The notes: generated by a model from the sequence alone, not told the origin. A stretch of DNA of 32,721 bases from Bacteroidota bacterium (GCA_013285685.1 JABDHD010000033.1:4565-37285); one strand, 5' to 3'; shown: positions 1-8,137, counted from the stretch's first letter. Numbers and translations are program-made.

Positions 1-138
1 AAGATCGGCCTTAAAAAGAAAGTGCTGAAGCAGGCCTTTGCCGCCGACGGAACAAAAGCCGATGGCTATTTCAAAACCAACGATGGTGATATTGATGACA
101 ATTACCTTGCATCATTGGGTGATTACATGAACAAGTGA
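1..138 (+). CDS. 3' end of a CarboxypepD_reg-like paralog (partial)
   Basis: The window opens inside a reading frame that runs 45 codons to TGA at 136-138. Its DNA is identical to the 3' end of the complete gene at 184-1293, so it is the tail of an upstream tandem copy. The encoded end (…DIDDNYLASLGDYMNK) is shared by all members of the array. Function is unknown. The rest of the gene, including its CarboxypepD_reg-like domain, lies outside the window, so it cannot be said whether the two copies are identical throughout. Confidence 0.85.
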   Translation, partial: KIGLKKKVLKQAFAADGTKADGYFKTNDGDIDDNYLASLGDYMNK

Positions 139-223
139 TAAGCTTTTAATGCACAGGCAGGAATAATTTAGCTGATCCATAGTATGGTATACACACTGTC
201 AGGGAAATCGCTTTTAAAGAGGA
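1..223 (+). repeat. Left copy of a perfect 223-bp direct repeat (partner 1156-1378)
   Basis: Bases 1-223 match 1156-1378 without a difference at an offset of 1155 bp. The match breaks at 224 (c) against 1379 (g), exactly where a palindromic element begins in the right copy. The repeat covers the last 45 codons, the stop, the 45-bp spacer, and the first 40 bases of the next reading frame. Its left limit is unknown because the window starts here. A very recent tandem duplication or gene conversion is the simplest reading. Confidence 0.95.
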
Positions 224-1293
224 CCTGTGTAGTAATTTTTTTAGTTGCGGGTATAATAGGGTTTGCATCGGCCCAAACGATAAGCATAAGCGGCACAGTT
301 AAAACGGCTGACGGCGACGCCCTCCATTTAGCCTTTGTACAGGACAAACAATATAAAAATGGCGCTTATACCGACTCGCTGGGAAGTTTTTCGCTTGCGG
401 TAAACCCCAACTCGAAGCTAAAAGTTAGCTGCTGGGGATTCAGAGACACATTGATTGATATTAACAACCAAACCACATTTGCGATTGTTTTGAAACCTAC
501 CGTTAATATAGTAGCCAGCCGCTCAAATATTACACCGCAGGCGGACGATCATAATAATATTAACATGGCCACCTTTAGCGCCGGAACGGTGCGTGACGAG
601 CCATCGGTGCCCAATCACCTCGAGACATATTCTTACCAGGCAAGCCCCACCCATAAGGTTACAGTCACACTGACTTCCGGTAGTTTTGATATGGCCCAGG
701 GTGCAGTTTTCCCGGTATTTACGCACAAAGAAGCAACCCAGGGAAGCCGGTACTTATTTGACGACTGGGTGCATGGTTATGTTGTAACTGCCGCGGATTC
801 AGTTATTCAAAACCCCGTGCTGTTTTTTAATTACGATAAAATTGGCGGCGGCCTGCTGCTTACGAAAGATAAACATGCGGCGATAGAGGTGTACAGGGAA
901 AATGTGAAATCGTTTACCTTATTCGACGCGCTTAATCAGCCACTCACCTTTGCACCGGTGCCCGAAATAGATAAAACCCACTATGTGCAGGTTATCGCGT
1001 CGGGGAATAACTACAAAATATACAAGACGATAAAAACCAAGTTCATCGCCTCCAATTATGAAAGTGACGGCCTGGCCTCAACGGGAAATAATTTCGACCT
1101 GTACCAGGACGAATTCGACTATTATATTTTAAATGTTAAAACCAATCAACTGCAAAAGATCGGCCTTAAAAAGAAAGTGCTGAAGCAGGCCTTTGCCGCC
1201 GACGGAACAAAAGCCGATGGCTATTTCAAAACCAACGATGGTGATATTGATGACAATTACCTTGCATCATTGGGTGATTACATGAACAAGTGA
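184..1293 (+). CDS. Secreted CarboxypepD_reg-like protein, array copy 2
   Basis: A 369-residue exported protein. Residues 1-30 form a signal peptide (hydrophobic stretch VVIFLVAGIIGFASA before Q31). Residues about 35-110 fit a CarboxypepD_reg-like beta-sandwich (ISGTVKTADGDAL…YTDSLGSFSLAV…). The rest has no family I recognise. Residues about 122-165 differ strongly from the neighbouring paralogs, while the C-terminal 200 residues are well conserved (QGSRYLF, WVHGYV, FFNYDKIGG, STGNNFDLY). The ATG at 184 lies in sequence that is non-coding in the right-hand repeat copy. Alignment with the next paralog puts the ancestral start at the TTA at 214-216, so the first ten residues look like a replacement start. 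Exported location is likely; the function is not known. Confidence 0.8.
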   Translation: MVYTLSGKSLLKRTCVVIFLVAGIIGFASAQTISISGTVKTADGDALHLAFVQDKQYKNGAYTDSLGSFSLAVNPNSKLKVSCWGFRDTLIDINNQTTFAIVLKPTVNIVASRSNITPQADDHNNINMATFSAGTVRDEPSVPNHLETYSYQASPTHKVTVTLTSGSFDMAQGAVFPVFTHKEATQGSRYLFDDWVHGYVVTAADSVIQNPVLFFNYDKIGGGLLLTKDKHAAIEVYRENVKSFTLFDALNQPLTFAPVPEIDKTHYVQVIASGNNYKIYKTIKTKFIASNYESDGLASTGNNFDLYQDEFDYYILNVKTNQLQKIGLKKKVLKQAFAADGTKADGYFKTNDGDIDDNYLASLGDYMNK

Positions 1294-1378
1294 TAAGCTT
1301 TTAATGCACAGGCAGGAATAATTTAGCTGATCCATAGTATGGTATACACACTGTCAGGGAAATCGCTTTTAAAGAGGA
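1156..1378 (+). repeat. Right copy of the perfect 223-bp direct repeat
   Basis: This is identical to bases 1-223. It covers the last codons and stop of the gene at 184-1293, its downstream spacer, and a repeated ATG at 1339 that starts a frame of only about 34 codons before a stop inside the palindromic element. Here the repeat does not lead into a paralog as the left copy does. It runs directly into the palindrome at 1372-1526. Confidence 0.95.
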
Positions 1379-1526
1379 GGCTCCGCTGGAGCCCTAAGAA
1401 AAACCGACTTTCCTATAAACAGGTTGCTCCTCTGGAGCTATAAAGTAATATCGTTGGTCGACTCCGGAGGAGTCGCCTGTTTATAGGATAAAAAAACTAA
1501 TTCAGGCTCCAGCGGAGCCTCCTCTT
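1372..1526. repeat. Composite palindromic element between array copies 2 and 3
   Basis: The outer arms are 22-bp perfect inverted repeats at 1372-1393 and 1505-1526, and each arm also contains its own small hairpin (ggctcc-gct-ggagcc and ggctcc-agc-ggagcc). Nested inside are 13-bp perfect arms tcctataaacagg (1411-1423) and cctgtttatagga (1476-1488 by my count), a hairpin gctcc-tct-ggagc near 1426-1438, and gactcc-gga-ggagtc near 1460-1474. There is no open frame or transposase, so this resembles a MITE or REP-type element. The gap 1294-1587 holds only this element, the end of the direct repeat and a short leader for the next gene. Confidence 0.85.
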
Positions 1527-1587
1527 GCTGAGAAGATTTTAAAACCGATTTCCCTATACACACTGTCTCTATTAACAGTATTCAACT

Positions 1588-2664
1588 ATGAAAAAGATAG
1601 CTTTGTTAATGTTTTTAGTTGCGGGCGTAATTGGATTTGTGCCGGCACAAACAATAAGCATAAGCGGCACGGTTAAAACCGCTGACGGCGATGCGCTGCA
1701 CCTGGCCTTTGTGCAGGACAAACAATATAAGAACGGAACTTATACCGATTCGGTGGGGAGTTTTTCACTCGCGGTAAATCCCTATTCGAAATTGAAGGTT
1801 AGCTGCCGGGGGTTTAAAGACACGTTGATCAGCATTAACAACCAAACTACATTTGCGGTGGTTTTGAGACCTGTTGTTAATATAGTGGCCAGCAGATCAA
1901 ATATTACGCCGCAGGCCGACGATCATAATAATATCAACTTCCAGATATTTAGCGAAGGAATAGTCGACGATGTGCCGTCGTTCTCTGATCAAAGAAGTCC
2001 TAATCGATTGCACCCCCAACGGCCTCCCGGTCCGATAAACTATACTTCGGGGTTTTATGATATGGCGCAGGGCGCTATCTTCCCGGTGTTCACCCACAAG
2101 GAAGAAACGCAGGGAAGCCGTTATTTATTTAATACCTGGGTGCATGGCTATGTAATAAATGCCGGCGATTCGATCATTCAGAGCCCCTTGCTTTTTTTTA
2201 ATTATGATAAAATAGGCGGTAACCTGCTGCTTACCAAAGATAAGCACGCGGCAATAGAAGTATACAGGGAGAGAATCAAGTCGTTTACGCTGTTTGACGC
2301 GCTTAACCAGCCATATACCTTTACCATGGTGCCCGAGATTGATAAAAGTCACTTTGTACAGGTAATCTCGTCGGGAAATAACTATAAGATATACAAAACG
2401 ACAAAAACCAAGTTCGTTGCGGCAAACTATACGACAGACGGCGTAGCATCAACCGGCAACAATTTTGATTTGTATGATGACGAGTTCGCGTACTATATTT
2501 TAAATGTTAAAACCAACCAGCTGCAAAAGATTAACCTGAAAAAGAAAGTACTGAAACAGGTATTTGCTGCGGACGGGACCAAAGCAGACAGCTATTTTAA
2601 AACCAACGACGGCGATATTGACGATAATTACCTGGCATCATTGGGTGATTATATGAATAAGTGA
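1588..2664 (+). CDS. Secreted CarboxypepD_reg-like protein, array copy 3
   Basis: A 358-residue paralog starting at an ATG with a clean signal peptide (MKKIALLMFLVAGVIGFVPA, then Q21). A CarboxypepD_reg-like domain follows at about 23-100, with the same TVKTADGDALHLAFVQDKQYKNG core as its neighbours. The segment at about 118-150 (NFQIFSEGIVDD…PPGPINYTSG) is proline- and polar-rich and unlike copy 2 in both length and sequence. The conserved C-terminal part resumes at DMAQGAIFPVFTHKE and ends DDNYLASLGDYMNK. It has no catalytic motif I recognise. The TGA at 2662-2664 is followed by an 83-bp gap before copy 4. Function is unknown; export is likely. Confidence 0.85.
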   Translation: MKKIALLMFLVAGVIGFVPAQTISISGTVKTADGDALHLAFVQDKQYKNGTYTDSVGSFSLAVNPYSKLKVSCRGFKDTLISINNQTTFAVVLRPVVNIVASRSNITPQADDHNNINFQIFSEGIVDDVPSFSDQRSPNRLHPQRPPGPINYTSGFYDMAQGAIFPVFTHKEETQGSRYLFNTWVHGYVINAGDSIIQSPLLFFNYDKIGGNLLLTKDKHAAIEVYRERIKSFTLFDALNQPYTFTMVPEIDKSHFVQVISSGNNYKIYKTTKTKFVAANYTTDGVASTGNNFDLYDDEFAYYILNVKTNQLQKINLKKKVLKQVFAADGTKADSYFKTNDGDIDDNYLASLGDYMNK

Positions 2665-2747
2665 CATTTTTAGCAACCAGGCCGCTTTTACCGGGAAAAA
2701 ACCCGTATTTTCAATTTTTAACTATCCCTATTTAAAAATATTTGTTT

Positions 2748-3770
2748 ATGAAAAGGATTGGTTTAATTACAGTATTAATTGCATTTATGCTGAAGTTTGC
2801 ATCGGGGCAAACAATAAACGTCAGCGGCACGGTTAAAACAGCTGACGGCGATGCGCTGCATTTGGCCTTTGTGCAGGACAAGCAATTTAAAAATGGCGCA
2901 TACACCGATTCGTCTGGAAATTTTTCGCTAACGGTTAGCCCTAATTCAAAGTTGAAAGTGGGCTGCAAGGGTTTCAGGGACACCCTGATCAATATCAACA
3001 ACCAAACCACCTTCGCGATTGTTTTGAGACCGGCGGTTAATATCGTTGCCAGCCGTTCAAATATTACCCCGGAGGCCGACGATCATAATGACATTAATTT
3101 TGAGGCATTTAGCGGCGGAACGAAACACAACGACGAGGCATCGAAACCCTTAGCCGACAAATATGGCCTGGTGCAGGGCGCGATTTTTCCGGTATTTATC
3201 CATAAAGAAGCAACACAGGGAAGCCGTTATTTATTTAATACCTGGGTGCATGGTTACGTGATAAATGCCCGCGATTCGATGATCCAAAATCCCGCGCTAT
3301 TTTTTAACTACGACAAGATGGACGGCAGCCTGTTACTTACAAAAGACCGGCACAGCGCAATAGCGGTTTATAAGGAAAATATAAAATCGTTTACGCTATT
3401 CAATGATCTTAACCAACCGTCTACCTTTACAATGGTGCCTGAAATTGATAAAACGCACTACGTGCAGGTGATCGCATCCGGAAACAATTACAATGTTTAT
3501 AAAGCGGTGACTACGAGGTTTATCCAGTCGAACTACAAAAATGACGGTGTAGCGTCGACCGGAAATAATTTCGACTTGTACCAGGACGATTTTACCTATT
3601 ACGTTTTAAACGTTAAAACAAGCCAGCTGCAAAAGGTTAGCCTGAGAAAGAAAGTATTGAAACAGGCATTTGGTGGGGACGAGAGCAAGGCAGACACCTA
3701 TTTTAAAGCCAACAACGGCGATATCGATGATAATTACCTGGCATCATTGAGTGACTATATGAATAAATAA
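2748..3770 (+). CDS. Secreted CarboxypepD_reg-like protein, array copy 4
   Basis: A 340-residue paralog. The ATG at 2748 is chosen over an in-frame TTG at 2742 because it starts directly at the signal peptide (MKRIGLITVLIAFMLKFASG, then Q21). The CarboxypepD_reg-like domain occupies about residues 23-100. The variable segment is shortest here (FEAFSGGTKHNDEASKPLADKYGLV) before the common QGAIFPVF block. DNA identity with the other copies is clearly lower than the 223-bp repeat identity, so this copy is older. The gene ends nine bases before the convergent ABC ATPase gene. Like its paralogs it is probably a periplasmic or surface protein of unknown role. Confidence 0.85.
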   Translation: MKRIGLITVLIAFMLKFASGQTINVSGTVKTADGDALHLAFVQDKQFKNGAYTDSSGNFSLTVSPNSKLKVGCKGFRDTLININNQTTFAIVLRPAVNIVASRSNITPEADDHNDINFEAFSGGTKHNDEASKPLADKYGLVQGAIFPVFIHKEATQGSRYLFNTWVHGYVINARDSMIQNPALFFNYDKMDGSLLLTKDRHSAIAVYKENIKSFTLFNDLNQPSTFTMVPEIDKTHYVQVIASGNNYNVYKAVTTRFIQSNYKNDGVASTGNNFDLYQDDFTYYVLNVKTSQLQKVSLRKKVLKQAFGGDESKADTYFKANNGDIDDNYLASLSDYMNK

Positions 3771-3779
3771 CAAGGTTTG

Positions 3780-4778
3780 TTAATATTCCAGCCACCTGTT
3801 CAGCTTTAGGTTTACCTTCATGCCTTCGGTATATTTGCCAAACTGATCGTTTAATACGCGTACAGTTATTCCTTTATACTCCAGTAAAAGATCTTCGTAA
3901 TTGCCTTTAAATAATACCTGTTTTATTTCCCAGTCGTTATGGGTCCAGGTTTTTACAGTTTCAACCCATTCCGGGTAAATGGCCACCTGATCTGCTTTGG
4001 TTTTCAGGCCGCAAATTTTGGCTTCTTCCCGCGTTAATACGGTGCAGTTGGTAAGCAGTTTGGCGGTGTACAGGTTTTTCGGTTTTCTGTACATCGATTT
4101 AGGGTCGCCTGACTCCAAAATCCTGCCCTCTTTTAACACCAGCAACTCGTCCGCCATGGAAAGTACTTCGGCCGGGTCGTGCGATACGATGATGACGGTC
4201 AACCCCGTATCTTTTACAATCTGCCTGATATCATGCTGCAGCCCTTCCCTGAAGGAAGTATCCACCTGGTTAAAAGGCTCGTCAAGCAGCAGAACTTCCG
4301 GGCTGACGACGATAGCCCTCGCGATGGCAACCCGTTGTTTTTCGCCCCCGCTTAAATTTACGGCTTGCTTATCGGCAACCGCAGCTAATTTGAGCTGCTG
4401 TATTATATTTTCGGTTTTATTGTGTTTGGCCTTCAAGTCGGTATGGGGCAGCATGGCAGCAATATTCTCCCGTACTTTGGCAAACATATTCAGGTCGTCG
4501 GTTTGCTGGGTAACCATTTTCATTGCGTCGTGCCCCGGGATCAGCTTTTCGTCGGGGCCCCAAACACGTACGCCTTTAAACTTTATTTCGCCGCTGTCGG
4601 GCGAGACCAGCCCGTAGAGTAACTTCAGCAAAGTACTTTTCCCGCTGCCGCTTTCGCCGATGATGGCGGTGATCTTGCCTTGTGCAATAATGAGATCGGT
4701 CTTTTTAAGGCCGGCCTGTTGTGTGCCCGGGTAAGTTTTGCTTACTGCTGTAGCTTGCAGAAAAGGTATTGCTGACAT
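3780..4778 (-). CDS. ABC transporter ATP-binding protein with C-terminal TOBE-like extension
   Basis: A cytoplasmic ATPase subunit of 332 residues. Visible motifs in order are Walker A (GESGSGKST, about 41-49), a Q-loop (MVTQQTDDLNMF), the ABC signature (LSGGEKQR), Walker B (VLLLDEP) and the switch histidine (IIVSHDP). The last 100 residues resemble the TOBE-type regulatory extension of PotA/CysA-like importer ATPases. The frame is open for 43 more codons upstream, but the ATG at 4778 (MSAIPFLQ…) gives a normal ABC N-terminus, and the extra codons have poor protein character. No permease or binding-protein gene is adjacent, so the substrate cannot be assigned. Confidence 0.85.
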   Translation of the reverse strand: MSAIPFLQATAVSKTYPGTQQAGLKKTDLIIAQGKITAIIGESGSGKSTLLKLLYGLVSPDSGEIKFKGVRVWGPDEKLIPGHDAMKMVTQQTDDLNMFAKVRENIAAMLPHTDLKAKHNKTENIIQQLKLAAVADKQAVNLSGGEKQRVAIARAIVVSPEVLLLDEPFNQVDTSFREGLQHDIRQIVKDTGLTVIIVSHDPAEVLSMADELLVLKEGRILESGDPKSMYRKPKNLYTAKLLTNCTVLTREEAKICGLKTKADQVAIYPEWVETVKTWTHNDWEIKQVLFKGNYEDLLLEYKGITVRVLNDQFGKYTEGMKVNLKLNRWLEY

Positions 4779-4972
4779 CGGGGTAAAGATACTAATCGGT
4801 GCGGCGCATGTAAAAGGTTTATTTTCTATCCCCGCGAAGACACCAAAATTGGGCCACAGGCCGTTCACCGCGATGAACAAAAACGCACGCTTTTTAGCCC
4901 CGGGCAAAAATTTTCGATGCCGTTTGTGTCTTGTTCGTAACCGTTTTGAAGGGCATTAAAGGGCGCACGCCT

Positions 4973-5048
4973 GTAGGGGCGACCCTTGTGGTCGCCCGGG
5001 ATGGACGGATGCATGTGGAGTTAGGGCACCCACGAGGGGTGCCCCTAC
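4973..5048. repeat. GC-rich inverted-repeat element, copy 1 (gtaggggcgaccc type)
   Basis: The left arm at 4973-4997 begins gtaggggcgacccttgtgg. The right arm at 5024-5048 is an imperfect inverted version (cacccacgaggggtgcccct). The left arm is identical over 25 bases to 12887-12911. It sits in the 590-bp gap 4779-5368, where I see no gene; a 68-codon minus-strand frame over it is made mostly of the repeat. This is a mobile or REP-like intergenic element without coding capacity. Confidence 0.8.
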
Positions 5049-5345
5049 GTGATGTAAACCGATGACAGACACTCATCCAGGTGTTCACGAAATTCCTCAA
5101 AAACGGTCAAATTTGGGGATAGTGTAAATTTTAATAGGCTAAAAATCACTACATTACTCATGTTAACAACAGGGTGTATGTGTGCAAAACGTGAACACTT
5201 GAATACCCGGTTAACGGTCAAAAATACTAATCGCCGGGGCTTGCTTAAATGGGTTTTCTGAAGCCATGATTTAGTTGTTCAATTCGCTAAAAGTCAGCGA
5301 CCTTTCATATCCTTAAATAGTCCTTTTATGCTATTTATAAAAGGT

Positions 5346-5353
5346 TAAATTTG
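5346..5353 (+). promoter_or_regulatory. Candidate Bacteroidota -7 box for hemCD
   Basis: The octamer taaatttg matches the Bacteroidota consensus TAnnTTTG and lies 15 bases before the GTG chosen as the hemCD start. No clear -33 TTG element is seen at the usual distance. If it is real, transcription would begin downstream of the alternative TTG codon at 5351, which favours the GTG at 5369. The rest of 5049-5345 shows nothing I can name. Confidence 0.35.
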
Positions 5354-5368
5354 CAGGACATCATAAAA

Positions 5369-6949
5369 GTGGACAGAAAACTCATCATCGGTACCCGAGG
5401 CAGCGACCTGGCTTTATGGCAGGCGAACTTTGTAAAAGACAGCCTGGCGGCAATAAATATTGAAGCCGAACTTAAAATCATCAAAACGCAGGGCGACCGC
5501 ATTCTTCATTTAAGCCTTGATAAGCTGGAAGGCAAGGGTTTTTTTACTAAGGAACTGGAAGAAGAACTTATAGCCGGCACAATTGATCTTGCGGTACACT
5601 CGCACAAGGATTTGCCTACTGAAAATCCACCGGGATTGATTATCGCAGCAGTTTCGGAGCGGGAGGACCCCTCGGAACTATTGCTGATACTGAAAGATTG
5701 CGTTGATGTGCACCAAAAGCTATCCGTAAAATATGGAGGTATCGTAGGCACGTCCTCTAACCGCCGTAAAGCGCAGCTGCTGGCCTACCGCCCCGACCTG
5801 GATATTAAGGATTTGCGGGGGAATGTGCCAACACGCGTGAACAAACTGCGAGACGAAAACTACGACGCCATCATGGTTGCCAAAGCCGGCGTTTATCGTC
5901 TCGGCCTTGATTTGAGCGATTTTCATGTTGAAGAGCTAAGCCCGGGGGAGCTGGTCCCGGCGCCGGCTCAAGGTGCGTTGGCGATACAAATAAGAGCAGA
6001 TGATAAGGAGCTTTTTACGGCCCTGCAGCCTTTGAACCATCCCGGCGTTGCCGAAGAACTGGCGGTTGAACGTAAGGTTTTAAAACTGTTTGGCGGCGGG
6101 TGTCACTTGCCATTGGGCTGTTATTGCCGCAGGGAGGACGGGGGCTACCAGGTGTTTACCTCAAAAGCGGATGAAGGCGACGACTTTCCCGACAGGCTAT
6201 TTATTGAAGCGGGCTCGACCGAAGGCCTGGCGGAGAAAATAGTCGCTTACTTTGCGACAGACCGGGTTTTCCCCAAAAAAATATTTATTTCGAGGGATTT
6301 GTCTGAACAGAGTTATTTCCGTCGGGCGATGGAAAAGCATAATATAGAAGTTGAAGGACGCTCGTTAATCCGCACGGTTCCCGTCATCAACAAACTGGAT
6401 AGTTTTATATTCAGGAATGTGGATTGGATATTCTTCAGCAGTAAAAATGCGGTTGAATACTTTTTTCAGCTGGAGCCGTTATTACCAAAGAAGGTGAAAT
6501 TCGGGACGATGGGAAGCGGATCGGAAGATGCCTTGAGGCGGCGTGGATATTTTGTAGACTTTACAGGCGAGGGGATCGACACCGTTGATGTTGCTGCAGC
6601 TTTTGCACCCCTGGCAAACGGAAAAACGGTAATGTTCCCGTCTGCTGAAAACTCGATGCGAAGCATTCAGCAGGGGCTATCGCCGGAGACCAGCGTGATC
6701 AACCTTTCGGTATATGAGACTATTTTAGAGGAAGATCCGGAACCAAGTGGCGCGGAGATATTGGTTTTTACCAGCCCATCGAATGTTGAAGCTTACTTTG
6801 CAAATAATTTGATCCACCCGGATCAGAAAGTGATCGCCATAGGAAAATCGACAGGAAAAAAACTGGACGAGATACAAGTCAGGTACACACTGCCCTACTC
6901 GCCAGATGAGACCGGTCTGGCGGAGGCCGTGTTTGGTGTTGAGTTATAG
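5369..6949 (+). CDS. hemC: HemC-HemD fusion: hydroxymethylbilane synthase / uroporphyrinogen-III synthase
   Basis: A bifunctional cytoplasmic heme enzyme of 526 residues. The N-terminal half is porphobilinogen deaminase: IIGTRGSDLALWQ, AVHSHKDLPT with the catalytic aspartate near 81, GTSSNRRKAQLL, and LFGGGCHLPLG, whose Cys near 245 binds the dipyrromethane cofactor. The C-terminal half (about 290-526) is HemD-like: WIFFSSKNAVEYF, GSGSEDALRR, FPSAENS, VFTSPSNVEAYF, IAIGKSTG. Together they convert porphobilinogen to uroporphyrinogen III. GTG at 5369 gives MDRKLIIGTRG, the usual HemC beginning; TTG at 5351 would add six residues. It is the first heme gene in the block, and no hemA precedes it here. 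It is followed by a long inverted repeat and a convergent gene. Confidence 0.93.
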   Translation: MDRKLIIGTRGSDLALWQANFVKDSLAAINIEAELKIIKTQGDRILHLSLDKLEGKGFFTKELEEELIAGTIDLAVHSHKDLPTENPPGLIIAAVSEREDPSELLLILKDCVDVHQKLSVKYGGIVGTSSNRRKAQLLAYRPDLDIKDLRGNVPTRVNKLRDENYDAIMVAKAGVYRLGLDLSDFHVEELSPGELVPAPAQGALAIQIRADDKELFTALQPLNHPGVAEELAVERKVLKLFGGGCHLPLGCYCRREDGGYQVFTSKADEGDDFPDRLFIEAGSTEGLAEKIVAYFATDRVFPKKIFISRDLSEQSYFRRAMEKHNIEVEGRSLIRTVPVINKLDSFIFRNVDWIFFSSKNAVEYFFQLEPLLPKKVKFGTMGSGSEDALRRRGYFVDFTGEGIDTVDVAAAFAPLANGKTVMFPSAENSMRSIQQGLSPETSVINLSVYETILEEDPEPSGAEILVFTSPSNVEAYFANNLIHPDQKVIAIGKSTGKKLDEIQVRYTLPYSPDETGLAEAVFGVEL

Positions 6950-7000
6950 TTGATGGTTCATAGTTCATAGCAGCTTCGGCTATGAACTATGAACCATCAA
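6950..7000. terminator. Long hairpin between convergent genes, also a dispersed repeat
   Basis: The arms 6950-6971 (ttgatggttcatagttcat…) and 6979-7000 are perfect 22-bp inverted repeats around a 7-base loop, agcttcg. It lies directly after the hemCD stop and seven bases before the stop of the convergent lipoprotein gene, so it could stop transcription from both sides. It is not GC-rich and has no T-tract. One arm recurs at 24373-24394, so it is a repeat family rather than a dedicated terminator. Confidence 0.7.
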
Positions 7001-7007
7001 CCATGAA

Positions 7008-7967
7008 CTAATTCTTTATATACTGCACCACCAGTTTCGGATGCCGCGAGGCGTCAGAATAATAGCTCGAACAGAATATTCGGCTCGTATATTCAACTTC
7101 ATTTTTAAGCTGCAGCTTAAACCCGTAGTTTGCGCCGCTGCTTACCATTGATGCAATAAGGCCTTTTACATCCATATCAACGTTAAGAAAAGGCTGCGTT
7201 GTACTTGGTATAATTACCTGGTTCGCGGTGAGGCCTGCCGGCTGGTTAAACCAGGTTAATGAGGCCGGATCCCAATTGGTAGCCACTTGTTGGATCAATA
7301 CAGAATTATCCGTTCCGGCATTGGCATGTACCAGGTCGCCGTTCAATGGAATTGTATCTGAATATAGTTGAAGATCGGCTTTAACGATTGTTGCGTTTGC
7401 GGGGATGCTGCTCAGGTCGAATTTCAAAAGATTCCTGATAACGGTCGGAGTGCCGTCTTTGGTCCACGCAGAAATCGGCTCCTCGACGGATGTGTGGTTA
7501 CTCCAGTCGGCCCCGTTCCATATCCCGACGTTTGACTCACCCTGGTTGTTAGCGGGTTGAAGGGTAAGTGTAACCATTTGAACGGGCTTGACAATTATCG
7601 AAAAATTTGCCAGGCCGGTGAGGCCGTTATTGTCTATCACTTCAAATTGAATTGTATATGTGCCGGCAATCAGCCCGCTAAAAGTAGCGGTGCGGGAACT
7701 TTCATCCACTATTGCTGCTTCAGCTGGCCCGGAAATCTGGCTCCATAAATAACCAACGATATGGCCGGTGGCATCAGTACCGGAGCCAGACAGCGTAACG
7801 GAGTTAACCGGCAAGGTAATGGTTGTATCAGCCGGGGCTTTAGCTACAGGCACCGAATCCCTGGGGGTTGGAGGAATGGGGGTAGGGTCAATATCTTTTT
7901 TCTGGCAGCCGTTGATTACCAGTAAGATCAATAGTGCGAATATGGGTGTGTAAAAATATCTTTTCAT
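7008..7967 (-). CDS. PKD-like / DNRLRE domain lipoprotein
   Basis: A 319-residue probable surface lipoprotein. The signal peptide ends in a lipobox (LLVINGC, Cys21), followed by a proline-rich linker (PTPIPPTP). Residues about 40-127 resemble a PKD or Ig-like domain (VTLSGSGTDATGHIVGYLWSQISGP…GTYTIQFEVIDNNG). Residues about 130-319 look like a DNRLRE/CBM96-type beta-sandwich (NVGIWNGADW, RNLLKFDLSSIPANATIVKADLQLY, NWDPASLTWFNQP, PKLVVQYIKN). Such domains usually bind carbohydrate or mediate adhesion; no catalytic residues are evident. It is transcribed against the heme genes and is divergent from hemB, so it is not part of a hem operon. Confidence 0.85.
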   Translation of the reverse strand: MKRYFYTPIFALLILLVINGCQKKDIDPTPIPPTPRDSVPVAKAPADTTITLPVNSVTLSGSGTDATGHIVGYLWSQISGPAEAAIVDESSRTATFSGLIAGTYTIQFEVIDNNGLTGLANFSIIVKPVQMVTLTLQPANNQGESNVGIWNGADWSNHTSVEEPISAWTKDGTPTVIRNLLKFDLSSIPANATIVKADLQLYSDTIPLNGDLVHANAGTDNSVLIQQVATNWDPASLTWFNQPAGLTANQVIIPSTTQPFLNVDMDVKGLIASMVSSGANYGFKLQLKNEVEYTSRIFCSSYYSDASRHPKLVVQYIKN

Positions 7968-8137
7968 CCAGTGATAAAATTTTTATAAAAATAGAAAATA
8001 TTCTGTAAAATTTTAAATGCAACAATGTTGTCTATAAAAAAAATCATACAGATGACATTTTTTTACAAAAAAAGGCGTTTTAGCACGCATCATAAATACC
8101 AGCGCTGTTAAAACTGCATTAAATTGTTTTCCTTTAT

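Noticed and set aside
184..3770. Diversity-generating retroelement behind the variable segments
   Set aside because: No reverse transcriptase, template repeat or A-biased change pattern is seen; the paralogs differ by segment length, not only by point changes.
3997..4617. A 206-codon plus-strand open frame
   Set aside because: It is antisense to the ABC ATPase gene, whose motifs are complete; the translated frame is Ser/Thr/Cys-rich without domain features.
4894..5100. 68-codon minus-strand frame upstream of hemCD
   Set aside because: It is largely the gtaggggcgaccc repeat element; the composition is Arg/Thr/Pro-rich and not gene-like.
6950..7000. A dedicated rho-independent terminator only
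   Set aside because: The stem is AT-rich without a T-tract, and one arm recurs at 24373-24394, so it is foremost a repeat; a terminator function remains possible.
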